Below, piece by piece: positions 22,306-33,996 of a stretch of DNA of 64,000 bases. Positions within the stretch are counted from its first letter, which is position 1. Every line of letters begins with the position of its first letter. Origin of the DNA: Toxonevra muliebris (lineage: Eukaryota; Arthropoda; Insecta; Diptera; Pallopteridae); assembly GCA_963691655.1 (NCBI GenBank), contig OY829329.1, positions 13,778,708 through 13,842,707 on the forward strand. Direction: 5' to 3'. Made by a program: the position numbers and the translations under genes. The notes under the pieces were generated by a model that was not told the DNA's origin, ran no database searches, and saw only the letters and a program-made list of their open reading frames with translations.

Positions 22306-23180
22306 CATCATCATCATCAGTTTCTGTATCTCCCACTGGAACATAGGGCCTCAATAAAGCTTTTCCATCTGGGCCTGTTTTTTTTTTGCTGCGACCTTTA
22401 GTTCGTTCCACGATTTTCCGGACTTTTCGATTTCTTTTTGCAATGTTCTTTTGCACATATTTTTAGGGCGAATCCTCTTGCGGCTGCCTTGTGGATTCTA
22501 ATCAAGAGCTTGTCGACAAAATTTCCGTTGCATCTTTCTGCAATGTGTGACCTTGCCACCGCCGTTTTCGCAATTTTATTTAGTTGGCCATTGGTTCCAG
22601 ATTACATTTTTGTACAGGTCGGTGTTGTTGATGACATTTGGCCACCACACCATAAGGATTCGTCAGCGACATCTGTTGACAAAACTTTGGATTCTTCCGG
22701 TAGGAAAGTCAATGACAAGCCAGGTCTCATATCCGTAAAGCAATACTGGGATGACGTAGTCTCACTTTTGTGTGGAAGGATAACTGCGTTGAGTTCCATA
22801 TTTGACTTAGCTGCGTGTATAAACCCGTCGCTTTGTTAATTCTGGTCAGAATATTTTTCCTTGCGCTGTTCTCTGCGGATATTACATTACCTAAGTAGGT
22901 AAAATTTTCGACCTGTTCAATTGCTTTGTCGTGCAGCGTGAACTCGTTTAGTCGATGTTGATTTTTAGACCGACCTTACCCGATTCGACACATAATTCAT
23001 CAAGTTTTGCTTGGATATCGGAGTGTTTCACTGAGGTTAAGCAGATATCATTTGCATATGCGAGATCTTCAAGATGTTCGGTGAAATTCCAATAAATGCC
23101 TCTTCGCTTTCCATCTATGGAGTTATGCAGGATGTCGTCAATAACGATGAGAAAGAGGATCAGCGAAAATATCGGGCTAA
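22306..23180 (-). pseudogene. RTE-clade non-LTR retrotransposon relic with reverse transcriptase C-terminus
   Basis: Read on the minus strand, the relic gives FLIVIDDILHNSIDGKRRGI, then the catalytic box as LAYANDICLTS (normally F/Y-A-D-D), VESGKVGLKIN, VENFTYLGNVIS, ILTRINKATGLYTQL, and a C-terminal block resembling the R-P-K-x-W-R and G-K-x-W-N-E motifs of RTE elements. The catalytic YADD is YAND (23047-23065 region), so the enzyme would be dead even without the several stops and frame changes. The 3' end is a short (ATG)n tract at 22306-22319, the type of simple-repeat tail typical of RTE. Plus-strand open frames at 22438-22839 and 23074-23551 are shadows of this relic. Confidence 0.85.
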
Positions 23181-23740
23181 TATTGGGATGGTTTCGGAAA
23201 TTTCGGGATTCGGAAAAGTCCCGCTTATTTACTCTGTGCCGTTACCGACATCCAACCTCGGCCAGTACTGGTTCAGCACTGGTGAAGCGAAAACTAGCTG
23301 AGCAACCGCTAGTTCCGCAACCAACTCGGTATTGGATGATCTTAAAATTATGTTGCTCCAACACAGAAAAGTCATTAGCTGCCGCACATTGTCTTTCAAC
23401 ATCGTATCATTATTCCGTCAACTGCTATTCTGGTACCAGAATTTCTTATCAGTGTAAAAGAAAATTCCATATACTCCACTCGACATTCCATTCTATCGCA
23501 GAAGAGGAAAGCCAACCACGAAATCCCTTTGGAAATTCAGTTTCGTTATAGTGTCATCTGTTTTTTGGAGGGTAAACTTAATATGTAGTCAGTAATGTAA
23601 AATATTGCTGTCATGTGTGTTTCAACTAAGCTTCACAAGAAGATATTATTGCAGCAGCTTTCATATACAGACAGTAAGTAGTGTTGAAGTTATCCCATAC
23701 CTAGAATCTACAAAATCTTTGAACTAAAAATTAAATTTAC

Positions 23741-23913
23741 CTTTGATATTGAAGTGATGGGATTATTATCTTTATCCAACCATTCAACATTCGGTGGCGG
23801 ATTACCGTGTGCTATGCAATCTGCAAGACTGCCGGCGGTGTTTGTAAATTCGATGCGACTTGGTGGCTCATGTGAAAAATTAGGTCCTTGTGTGTCGAAG
23901 TAATTGGAAGCGT
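23741..23913 (-). CDS. Dscam-family: Dscam-family receptor, coding exon 2 (first half of Ig domain 1)
   Basis: This 173-bp exon carries two bases that complete a codon with exon 1 (G+AC gives Asp), then 57 codons. The residues include ASNYFDTQGPNFSHEPPSRI, EFTNTAGSLADCIAHGNPPP and NVEWLDKDNNPITSISK. The G-P-x-F-x-x-E-P-P-S-x-I-x-F-x-N opening is the hallmark N-terminus of mature Dscam proteins. The Cys of L-A-D-C (strand B) and Trp of V-E-W (strand C) are the conserved Ig residues. The acceptor (CTTTTAATTTGCAG) and donor (AAG|GTAAAT) are good. The phase-0 junction to exon 3 (K|V) splits the Ig fold after strand C. The domain is extracellular. Confidence 0.94.
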
Positions 23914-24387
23914 CTGCAAATTAAAAGGAAATAAGATTTTAGATGAAAAAAAAAATAATATATGAAGATAAATTTATGTAAATGAGTTAAAATTTTTTTC
24001 TAAATTAACATTAAATGCATCACTGCGGTATATAGTAGATTTTTTAAATTGTAGATGTCAACTTGAGATAGCGAGCGCGTCAAGCCTTTAGAAGCTATTA
24101 AATTTCAACAAGTATTTTTTTTTTCATTTTTTTTTTTTTTGTAGCTTTTGTTTTATATTTTTCTTTTGAAAGTAATTTTCTTTTTTGCTTGCTTGCTTGT
24201 TTGCTTGCATTACAAAGGCCTGACTGACTGAGTGAAATTAAAACCGTGCATAGACATTTGACTAAGATTGAGGGGGTTGAAATATCACACACACACACAC
24301 ATACACACATGGTTTATTACACATATGCAACACGCAAAGTGTGTAAACATATATGCAACTGTGGTTAAGTGACTGAGGGAGACACAG

Positions 24388-26782
24388 TGGCGAATTCAAT
24401 GGGGGGATAGGGGCTTTGGGGATTATAGCCTTTTCTTAAACTGTGAATGATTATAGCCTTTAAAAATCATTCTCCATTTATTTGATATTTAATTAAATAA
24501 CTACACTTGGATTACATTAAATCTGAAATTTTAGATTCAGTTTACCGATGTCCTATTTTTGGAAAGCTTAATAATTTTTTCTGGTCTTGCTTTTGATCTG
24601 ATTTTAGATCCCATTTTATGGTCTGGTTCTTAGTCATATTTTAGGTCTAATTTTTCAATGAATTTTTGTCTGCGTTTTGGCCTGAGTTCGGTCTAGGTTT
24701 TAGTCTATTTTTGTTCCGGATTTCGGTTTAAATTTTGATCCGGATTTTGGTCTGAAATTAGGTCTGATTTTAGTCTAGAATTTGGTACTAATTTTACCAG
24801 AATTTTGATTTTAATTCGGGTTTGCTGTTGGTCTAGATTTTGGTCTGAAATTGGTTTGAATTATTGGCCCACTTTCGATTTGATTTTAGGCTGCTTCTGA
24901 TTTGTATTTTGGTCTGAATCTTGTTCTAATATTTGGCAAGCTTTTGGTCTAGATTAATGACAAAATTTTTGTCTGAGATTGGATTGAATTTTTGTCTAAA
25001 CTTTGGCCTGAACACGGTTTGAATTTTAGTCTCTTTTTGGTCTGAATATGGTCTAAAATTTTATACGATTTTCGACCTGAATTTTGATCTGAATTCGGGT
25101 CTAATTTTTTATCTCTTTTTCGTCCAAACCTTGGTCTGAAATTGGTTTTAATTTTGGTCTAATTTTGGTTTTATTTTAGACTGAGTTTGATTTATTTTTT
25201 GGTCTGAATTTTGTTCCGATTTTTGGCAAGCTCTCGGTCTTGATTATAGTCCAAACTTTTGTCTGAAATTAAATTTAATTTGAATTTTAATCTGAGTTTC
25301 AAACCGTAATTTGATCCCGATTTAAGTCTAAGTTTTGAACTAAGCTTACGTTGTTTTTTTTTGTGGGGGCTTGCTCAGAAATTGTTAGCTTTTGATCTGA
25401 TTTTGAATCGCTTTTTACTCTTCTTCTTGGTCTCCGTATAGTCTGAATTACATCTGAATTTAAATTGATTTCTGGTCTGGATTTAGATCCAAATTATGAT
25501 CTAAACTGGGTTTGAATTTTTGGTCTAATTTCGGTTTTATTTTAAGCTACTTTTGGCAAGCTTTTGGTCTTCATTATGGTCTAAATTTTTTGTCTGAAAT
25601 TGAACTGATTTCTGGTCTGAATTTTGGGCTATTTTAGTTAGAATTTTAATCTGAGTTTCGGTTTGTATATCAGTCTGACTTTTGGTATGAATTTAAATCT
25701 GTTTTAAATATCGATTAGACTCTGAGTTTGTTGGAGTTTTGGTGCGATTTTGGTTAAAATGTTGATCTGGATTTTGACTTGAATTTTGATCTGCTTTTGG
25801 TCTAGAAAATTGTCTAGATTTCGGTCCGATTTTTTTGTCCAAATTTTGATCTGAGATTGGTTTGAATTTTTGAACTACTTTCGGTTTGATTTTAGACTAC
25901 TTTTGATTTGTATTTTGGTCGAAAATTTATTCTGATTTTTGGCAAGCTTTTGGTCTTCAATATTGACTAAATTTTTGTCTGAAATTGAATTGAATTTTTG
26001 TCTGATTTATGGTCTAAATTTTGACACTATTTTAGTCTGATTTTAGTTTGAATTTTAATCTGAGTTTTGGTCTGATTTTCGTCCATTTTTCGCTCAACTT
26101 TTAAACTTTATTTTGGTTTAATTTTTTAGCTAGATTTAGCTTCGATCTTTGGTCTACTTTTGCTTTTACTTTTGATTGTCTTTGGTCTGAATTTAGTTGT
26201 GATATTTGGACAAACTTTTGCCTGAATTTTAGGCTGAAATCAGTCTGTATTTCAATTTGATTTTGGTCTGTACTTTTCTGTGAGTTTTGGTTTACTGGCT
26301 CTGAGTTTTATTCTACTTTGTGTGATTTTTTATCTGGGTTTTGCTCCTAATGAATTTTGATCCAATTTTAGTTTTATTTTTGACTGTCTCTAACCCGAAA
26401 TAGTCTGATTTTTGGCTTGAAATTGGCTTGATTTTTGGTTTGGATTTTGGACTGAATTAGGTTAGAAATTCGACCTGACTTTTGATTTGAAGTTGATATG
26501 AATTCCAGTCAATTTTAGGTCTTGATTTTGATTTGAAATCGGTCTGATTTTTGTTCTGCTTTTAATCTGGGTTTTAGTATGAACTTTGGTCTGATTTTTG
26601 CTAAACATTTAGTCTAAATTTTAGTCCGATTTTCGATCTAGACTTTGCTTCAAATTTTGATCCACTTTTTATTTTACTTTTGACTGCCTTTGGTCTAAAT
26701 TTTGGCTTACTTTTAATTTAGTTCTGGCAAATTTAGACCCCTCCCCGCTCTAAATCCTAAAATCTCCTCTGTTGAGGCACGT
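24388..26782. mobile_element. Possible hAT-like element enclosing a large array
   Basis: The left flank of the array begins CAGTGGCGAATTCAATGGGG, close to the CAGTGGCGGATCCAG-plus-G-run ends seen on many hAT-like elements. The right flank has GACCCCTCCCCGCTC followed by a block ending GTTGAGGCACG that only weakly resembles the inverted end. No target-site duplication was found. The boundaries are tentative. Confidence 0.3.
24560..26715 (+). repeat. 2.1-kb hierarchical array of TTTTGGTCTGAA-like units
   Basis: Almost the whole stretch is a run of imperfect 10-14-bp words around TTTTGGTCTGAA and ATTTTGGTCTGATT. Above this short period is a longer one. The landmark TTTGGCAAGC, usually followed by TTTTGGTCT and TTTTGTCTGA(A/G)ATTG, recurs at 24932, 25222, 25552 and 25938, spacings of 290, 330 and 386 bp. 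The words before it (TTTGATTTGTATTTTGGTCT) also recur in order. So larger units were duplicated after the short repeat formed. No reading frame survives. Confidence 0.88.
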
Positions 26783-27264
26783 ATGAATGTGTGAGTATTA
26801 AGAAACATAAACCGCAACTGATTCAAGTATACATGCTTTACAATTTTACAACTCAAAACCTCAATTCATTGCTGATGTTGGTTGCAGCAGCAGTCAGCAG
26901 CCAACGAGCGCATAAGAAGAAGAAGAATATTGCTAGGAAAACAGGAAATTGCAAGGAACAAACTCAAAAACAAAAAGCGGAAAGCAGGAAAAAGAGTGAG
27001 TAGTATAAATTGAGAAGGAGGAGGAGAATGGATAAGGTACAAATGAATGTAAAGTATTATTGCAAAAAAAAAAAAGCAAAAAGGAAGAAAAGAGAGAAGA
27101 CGAAATTAAAATGAAACCCAGAAGAAGAAGTAATTACTTTGGTTGTAAAATTGCAAAGGCGAAAACATTCACAAACACGCAAACACACATAAAGTAGTAA
27201 AATATTCACATACAAACACATATGAATGCAAAGAAAGCACGCATATGCTGCTTGCAGATTACAT

Positions 27265-27312
27265 ATATCGACAAGGATGCTGACGACGACGGCAACGACG
27301 ACGATGTTGATG
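27265..27312 (+). repeat. GAC/GAT trinucleotide patch
   Basis: Imperfect GAC, GAT and AAC triplets in a row (GACGACGGCAACGACGACGA). Similar patches lie at 57488-57545 and 57795-57815. They are common in dipteran introns and 5' regions. Confidence 0.6.
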
Positions 27313-30300
27313 ACAAAGTTGCACAGCCCATTGAGTCTGAGTTGATTACACTTAACTCAAACTGTTGCGGATGATGCACAAATAGCTTCCAACATTCAAA
27401 CAACGTCTCGAGTGTACACACACACACACGCACACATACATACAGCGGTAGTAGTAGTAGCAGCAGCATATATAAAATTTACACCCACACTCCACAGTAT
27501 ATCAGCACACACCCTCATACTTTTTTCTTAATTTTTTTGTGTGTGTTCTGCTTCTCTTTTTTTTTGTTTCTGTTTTTTTTTTTTTTGTAGATGATACTAT
27601 ATCCCAACACACCCTGCTTGCTTGCCTGCAGCAGCATCTGCTGAAAATTGTGTGTTTAAGATTTGCACCGTCATCAACTCCATTGAAAGATCATCACGAT
27701 AAGGCGTTTGCTATATGTAGCAGTAGCAATGAAAGCAACGCCAGCAATCATGTTGATGATGAAAGAAAGTAAGCAGCAGCAGCACAGCACAGCACCACCA
27801 GCATTCAAGTAAATGCAGTTAAAACGCAAAGTGTTAAGCGATGCAGGCGGGAGTGCGAGTACGAGTGGGTGTGTGAATGGGTTTTGGAATATGAAAAGTA
27901 CCGCAGAAAATTACGTTAAATTGTTTAAAAAGCGAACGATAAAATTAATGAAGTGCAAAATATCACCTCTGAATAGAATCACAGTTGCAAAGAACAAGCA
28001 GATAAAAATCAAAAATAAAACAAAAGCAAAAATGAAAAGAAAATCTAGGGGGAATGAGAAAATCAAATGCATTCAAATGCATTGCATTTTGATTGGAAAA
28101 CAATATAAAGAATGGAAAAAAATGGGAGGTAAAATTTATATTAAATGGTTATAGATTCAGCCCACAATTGACTATAGATAAATGAAAAACGTTTTGCTTT
28201 TTATCAAAAAGCCAACATATTTAGGAAAACAACTTGCGTGTGCATCTATTTGAATCATTATAATGCAGAACATAATGAAAAAGAGTAAACAAATTTTGAT
28301 GTTCGTTACACAGTTACGTTCAAAAATGACATAAATTCTCGGGTTCCTAAGCTTCACATCCACACTCAACAAAATATTTTACATTTTCATCGTTTCCAAC
28401 TCGCTGGAACCTTTAAAACACAGGATTTTAGTTTTTTTTTTTATATCTAGTGCATATAATAGTCATTATTGGCTACTTATTTTTGAGTTGAAGCTAAAAT
28501 TTCATAAATTTTCCTAACCTAAAAAGCAAAATTCCAGCAGTTCTACGAACACACTTTATATACATATTTCTCGATATTTCTGTCCATTTTATTTTATTGA
28601 CACAGTTATTATTGCTCTCCTTCTCTCTCTCTCTGGATCATGTTGAGCTTCTATGGTACAGAAAGTTTAATCGATCGAGTGTCACACTCTCTTCTCGTGT
28701 TCCTATATGAAGTTTTTCAGTCTCTCAAGTTAAGTATGAAATTCACCACACTCTCTCTTACTGAGATAACTTTTTATATATTTCTTTACCTCACAGTTTT
28801 AGCATGGAGCTGCCACATTGAAATTTTTTTGTATACATCGCTGTAAATAAAAGACATTATTGGACTGGAAATGAGAATTTTCGATGATGGCAGCTAGGGT
28901 TCGAACTTTAGTAAGATCGTAGCAAATTAACTACTTTTTTCGCAAAGAAATAAAAAACAGTCTAAAAATCATTTATATACCGGGAGTAGTAGAGAAGCTG
29001 ATTAAGTTCACATTATAATAGATTTTTTATGTTTTGTTTTTTTTTTTTTAATAAATAAATGTATAAATATATAATATAAAATATAGGAAAATTTCCAAAT
29101 TTACTATGAAAATTTTCATGTTGCTAGGCTTTTTTATCATTTACTACGAAATTAAATTTCTAAGTTCTAAGCCCCGATTGCAAAATTTAATGGAAAAGTG
29201 GAGAGGAAAAAAATCGATCCAAACACAGTCACTGAGTCCGGGTTAGCCGGTTTAGTTCATCATTTTCCAATTCTTAAGCCGGCAAACAAAATTGTAAAAG
29301 TTATAAAATAAATTAAATATTTTAAGCATTTCCCTAAAAAAATGTTTAAATTATCAAAAAGAATTTCATAAAAATATTTAAAAACAAAAATTAAAAAAAA
29401 TCAAAGAAGAAATACTTGCAAAATCGAAAAACAAGAAAAATTAAAAATGGCAAAATTTGCAAAAGAAACAATTTATCTCAATATCTATTCATGCCATTAA
29501 CAGAAAAATATGCTATTAAATAAGAACAGAATAAAAAGGAAACAATAAAAAGAAAAAAATCAAACGGAATTTGTATATGAAGGTGTGCGTGAACGAAAAC
29601 TGGTGTAGCCCCACGAACTAGTAGATGGCTGCGGCTTATGTTTGTTTTCTCGATTCACTGCTCCCTCACTTTCAAACTTTTTTTTTATGCTCGAAATAAG
29701 CCATTTTTATGGCCTACTAAGGCCATTTTTCGACAAAACTTTGTATTGGGAACATTTACTATAAAAAATATCGCGTTCCGAATTGGTATACGAAAATCGT
29801 TCCGATTTGGTGATCACTGTCTCAGTATTATTTATTATAGAAAAGACCCTTTTGACGCTTGCATTGGCTCAGAAATTAAAAGCATTCTGCTAACGTCTTC
29901 TGCATTTTCTTTAAAACAAAAATTATTGGCACTGTCTTCGCATTTGTAGATCTCTGACCAACAGGTCGAATTTGTTTTTGGGAAAGTTATTTCCAGAATG
30001 AGCTTTCAAATTAACAAATGACAATAGGAGAAAAAAAAGTTTGCGTTTTCTATTAACGATCAAAAAACCAGAGGTACAAACCAACTGATTTTCATAGGTG
30101 CTTAATGCGACATTTGGCTCTATAAAACTGTTGAAAAGACTACAAAAACTTTTCCTAATTTATATAATTCATACACCAAGGACTAAAAATTGTGAAATTT
30201 TTGTATAATTTTTGATAAACGTAGCCATGAAAAATATAATGTACTGAAGGTGTTTTACTAATGCTTTAACAAGACAGCAATAAAATTTCATGCAAATTAT

Positions 30301-30481
30301 TTTTAATCCAAGAAAATTCCGCCAATATAAATTTACAATCGCCATTTTATGACCATTCACCTAATCCAAAAAGTTCACACCAAACCATTTGCATAAATCG
30401 CCACTTTCGCAAGATATTGCCTTATCTGGCAACACTGGTATCACACTCTCTTTGCAAGATAATGAGAGAGAACAATTTCAC

Positions 30482-30700
30482 CTTTGCAAAAACAACACGT
30501 TTGTTGTTGCGTCGTATACCATTAAATAACAAAATTAGCCGTACAACAAGACAATAACAACACATTTTTGTTGTGTGCGGTCAAAATGGCGACATGCTGA
30601 GAATGTCAAAATGGAGAAAAAAAGTAAACAAACAATCAAAAGTAAACAATGATTTTGACAGCCATTGGTATTGACCACAAAGAAGAAGAATGAGTTGCTG
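30482..30700 (+). repeat. Dispersed repeat, copy 2
   Basis: Plus-strand copy of the repeat at 21505-21700, with GCCGTACAACAAGACAATAA, GTCAAAATGGAGAAAAAAA and AATGAGTTGCTG in order. It differs by an AT-rich insertion of about 30 bp before the AATGAGTTGCTG block. Just upstream (30428-30441) TCTGGCAACACTGG looks like another DNA-transposon end, but no partner was found. Confidence 0.7.
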
Positions 30701-31963
30701 AATTTGAGAATGCTAAAAACTTTAAATAAAAAAAAAAAAAACCAAAACTGAGTGAGATACTCGGTTGGTGAATCAGCCTTGAATTATTTAGTTTTCTATA
30801 TTCAAAGCTTAAATTCAATTTTATAAATAAAATAAATAAGAAGACGTAGTAGGTGCTATAAATTTAAGGAAATAATGCTGATTTTAAAATATACTTGTAA
30901 GAGGATAAATATTAGTGGATTATACTTCAAATAAACCTTGAATATATATACATGTATGATATTATTTTTTTCTTTATTTTTTTAAATCTAAAAGTAAAAT
31001 CTGCAAACATTCTCATGCGGATTATTAAACTAGGCCATCAACCTGATTTCATAGGATTTTTTTCGTGTTGCCGTGCTGTAACCACGACACAAATTCGCGT
31101 GCCTACTTTGCAACAGATGGTGTAATGAAACATTACCCATATAAACCCCTCGTCATATGAGAAACCAGAAGAGCAGAGAAGCACCTTTCTACCGGCACAT
31201 ACCGACTCACATATAATTCAGCATTCTCTTGGGATGTCACTTATAGCATCATGTATTCCATATATATATGCAGTAGTATATTGTTCCATGTATCATGTAC
31301 ACATGTGAGTTCAGAAATTGACATATTTGTGTCATTTGTATTGACATTATTGTTGTTGCTATTGTTATTGCTGTTGCATTGTATTGTGGAAATGATAAAT
31401 CTTTCATTATATACGTCATCGTCATACACACATATATGCATACATGAAAATAAATATGTAATATGGGAAAAGGATATACAATAGAAGTACTATGTATATA
31501 TCCATTTCCTCCACTAGCTATTAATCAGTGGCTGTAATGCATTCATTGTAATGAATACACATAGGTACCTACTACATACACTGTGTTAAATTACACATGC
31601 ATTAAATGATTAAAAATGAAAAAAAAATGTAATGTTATATTGTAAAATGGCAGTTACTTATATAAAGTTATTGATTAACAAATCTGTATGTGTGTAAGCA
31701 TACATTTACTTTGGTTATTATGTGCAAATATGTTTAAAGTTTTGCATTTTGCCTTACAGCATTCCACGTCCATACAAACATACTCACTTACACCGGCTAA
31801 TAACTTTTATTTTTCTAGACTTTACCTTAGAGTTTTCATGAGAATCTACATATATAGAACAAAGCGTGCAAATTTTTCAAACTTCATAACGCGAGCCTTC
31901 ATTCTAACGGCTTTGCATACACAAACATACCTTCACACAGGCACGCTTCTACTCTCTTGCATC

Positions 31964-32082
31964 TACTTCCATATCTACTCTCACACCTACTCTTACACCT
32001 ACTCTCATACCTACTCTCACACCTACTCTCACAACTACTCCCAAACCTATTCTCAAACCTTCTCTCCCACCTAGTCTCACAT
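31964..32082 (+). repeat. 12-bp minisatellite, about 9-10 units
   Basis: Units of the form CTACTCTCACAC are repeated head to tail with point changes (CTACTCTTACAC, CTACTCTCATAC, CTATTCTCAAAC). The period is 12 bp, so the overlapping open frame shows S/T-H-T-Y-S repeats; I do not regard it as a gene. Confidence 0.9.
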
Positions 32083-32816
32083 ATCACATGACTACGACTA
32101 TGACATTTTATTATATTGCGCCTTAATATTCTTTTTCTTTTTTTGTTTATGTGTGTGTGTTTTTTTTTTTCTTTTTTTTTTCTACTTCCTTTTATGCTCC
32201 TAGTAGCTATTTTCTGTAGAGAGAGAGTTACATATTTCCTATTTTGTGCATGAAGCTAGTAAGTCCTTTAAGCATATTCACCGCATATTGTGTGTGACGG
32301 CGACGGCATGGCTTTGCGTCCGTAGGGGGCGTGTAATTAAACCGTTGTGTGGTCGTTGACAATAATTGTATCTACCTCAAAATTGGTGAAAGGACATTAA
32401 CATGGGAATTAATTAATTGTGAGCATAAAAATTACGAGCAAAGACGATGATAGTTAGTTGTTACGCTGCAGTCATAGCAATTAATGAAGAGATTTTTTTG
32501 GTTTTGTTTTTTTTTTTAAAGTACTGAGTTGGGTGCGGCGGATATACTATGAGAAATGTGTATAAAGGAAGTAATTAGAAAGATAGAATTTATAGAGAAC
32601 AAAAAAGATAGAAAATTTGTAGTCTTGAAATTTTGTTTTCTTTAAAATTTTGTGCTTATAAAAAACTAAATAGAAGAGCATTTACAGTGGTGAACCATGC
32701 TTCGGGGAGGAGTGAGTGACTAGCACCAGGATGATATTTTTTTTGGGGAGGGGAGTGACATCATTTGTTATCCAACAATGATGAATGAAGCACGTTGTAA
32801 ACGGGCACACTTCTTA

Positions 32817-33121
32817 GGCTGTGGTTATATTGCGAGTAGCTCGGCGAACACCATGAAATTGTTATTGCACCGAACACAAAGAGAGAGTCTTTGCTCCCTC
32901 TCACACCGAACACGATATGCTCGGTGTATTGTTCACCGAGCACGCCAAGTATTCAGGATGGCAATGAGTTATTTTACAAAACAGTATCATTAAGTATTAA
33001 ACAAACGAGTATATTTTGACAAAAGACAACTCTGCAACGAGCTGAATGTAACTACCTTGACCGAGCACGGGCGAAAATGTTCTGTGTTCGTCAAACACCG
33101 AGCACCAATATAACCAGGCGC
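32817..33121. mobile_element. Harbinger-like MITE, 305 bp, TTA target site
   Basis: TTA at 32814-32816 and 33122-33124 flanks ends GGCTGTGGTTATATTG and, read inward from the right, GCGCCTGGTTATATTG. Inside, further inward, both arms carry CTCGG and CGAACAC words, and a central palindrome (GCTCGGTGTATTG, CACCGAGCACG) is present. A 3-bp TTA duplication is the pattern of PIF/Harbinger elements. The minus-strand open frame 32997-33248 is not a gene. Confidence 0.65.
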
Positions 33122-33285
33122 TTAGGCCGTTCTCCCACTGGAGGCAACGCAACAGCGATTTAACACAAAATATAGAGATTGGCAATACTAAAAAATTAAG
33201 AGAGCGAAAAACTTCATATAAAAAAAAAACGAAAAGAGAATACGGCACTCGGTTGGCTGTTCTCAGTGTGTGTTAATTTCATCAA

Positions 33286-33556
33286 CAGTGTGGCCAACTC
33301 AGTGCTTTTCTCGCTGATTTTAGTGCTTTTTGAAAATTAAAACGCAGAAAAAAAGTGATTTAGCGCTCTGCACGTTTATTCAATTTAAAATATCTTTGAA
33401 AAATCGAAGAAATTTTCATTAACTAGAAGTATCAGATGTGTGCCTGTATTAGTGAAAAAGTTTAAATGTATTAAGTTTTCTCTCACTTTTATAAGGAAAA
33501 AAATTTAACGCTTTTTTTAAGAAGCGGATTTTGAAAAACAAAAGTTAGCCACTCTG
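33286..33556. mobile_element. hAT-like MITE, 271 bp
   Basis: The ends are CAGTGTGGCCAACT and, read inward from the right, CAGAGTGGCTAACT (12 of 14). They are flanked by TTCATCAA (33278-33285) and CTCATCAA (33557-33564), an 8-bp duplication with one mismatch. The interior is AT-rich with AGTGCTTTT words near each end (the right-hand TTTTAGCACTTTAG lies just outside). Confidence 0.65.
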
Positions 33557-33996
33557 CTCATCAACTTTTAGCACTTTAGCTCTTCCGCACTCACTTGCTC
33601 TTTCTCTCTCTCTCTCTCTCTTTCGCTCTTACTGCATTCTTCTAGTCGAGTCATTTCCAAAACTTAAACAGCATCATTGATAGTGTATGCGTGAGTTTGT
33701 GAAAGCGCTACACTGAGATCATAGATATAAATACATACTTAGTATAAAAAAAGTGCATTTTTGTTTGAAATAAGTACACGCAAAATTCATTTATTCTCCG
33801 TGTACCATGTACAGTTGTCGCTGAGGCTTCATACGAAGCATGTCAGCGCTTGTTCGCCTAACACTTTTGGTTTTTCCCCGCAGCTTCTGATACAACTCTT
33901 GCTTGCTTATCTTATTTATCTAACAAAACTCTTTATTTGTGAAAGTGCATGAGAAAATTTTGACGGATCAAAGGCGCTAATACTCGAATTTAAGTA

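Larger units (their letters stand above)
6612..23740 (-). other. Dscam intron 2 (17,129 bp)
   Basis: The intron between Dscam coding exons 2 and 3, read on the minus strand, has donor GTAAAT at 23740 and acceptor TTTATACTTTCAG ending at 6612. It is filled with transposon relics listed separately (11.95-19.31 kb and 21.2-23.2 kb) and a degenerate array (19.56-21.01 kb). The stretches 6612-7838, 9211-10279, 10470-11718 and 15658-16669 hold simple repeats (CA, GA, TTG) and AT-rich DNA in which I recognise nothing else. Confidence 0.85.

Noticed and set aside
22438..22839. 133-codon plus-strand frame as a gene
   Set aside because: It is antisense to the RTE relic read on the minus strand.
27813..28154. 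113-codon Lys-rich frame
   Set aside because: A-rich low-complexity sequence; no motif and no upstream or downstream gene structure.
30428..30441. TCTGGCAACACTGG as the right end of a hAT element
   Set aside because: No matching left end (CAGTGTTGCCAGA) or 8-bp duplication could be found nearby.
31688..32074. 128-codon frame ending in S-H-T-Y-S repeats as a small secreted protein
   Set aside because: The repeat comes from a 12-bp minisatellite and the upstream part shows no coding sign.
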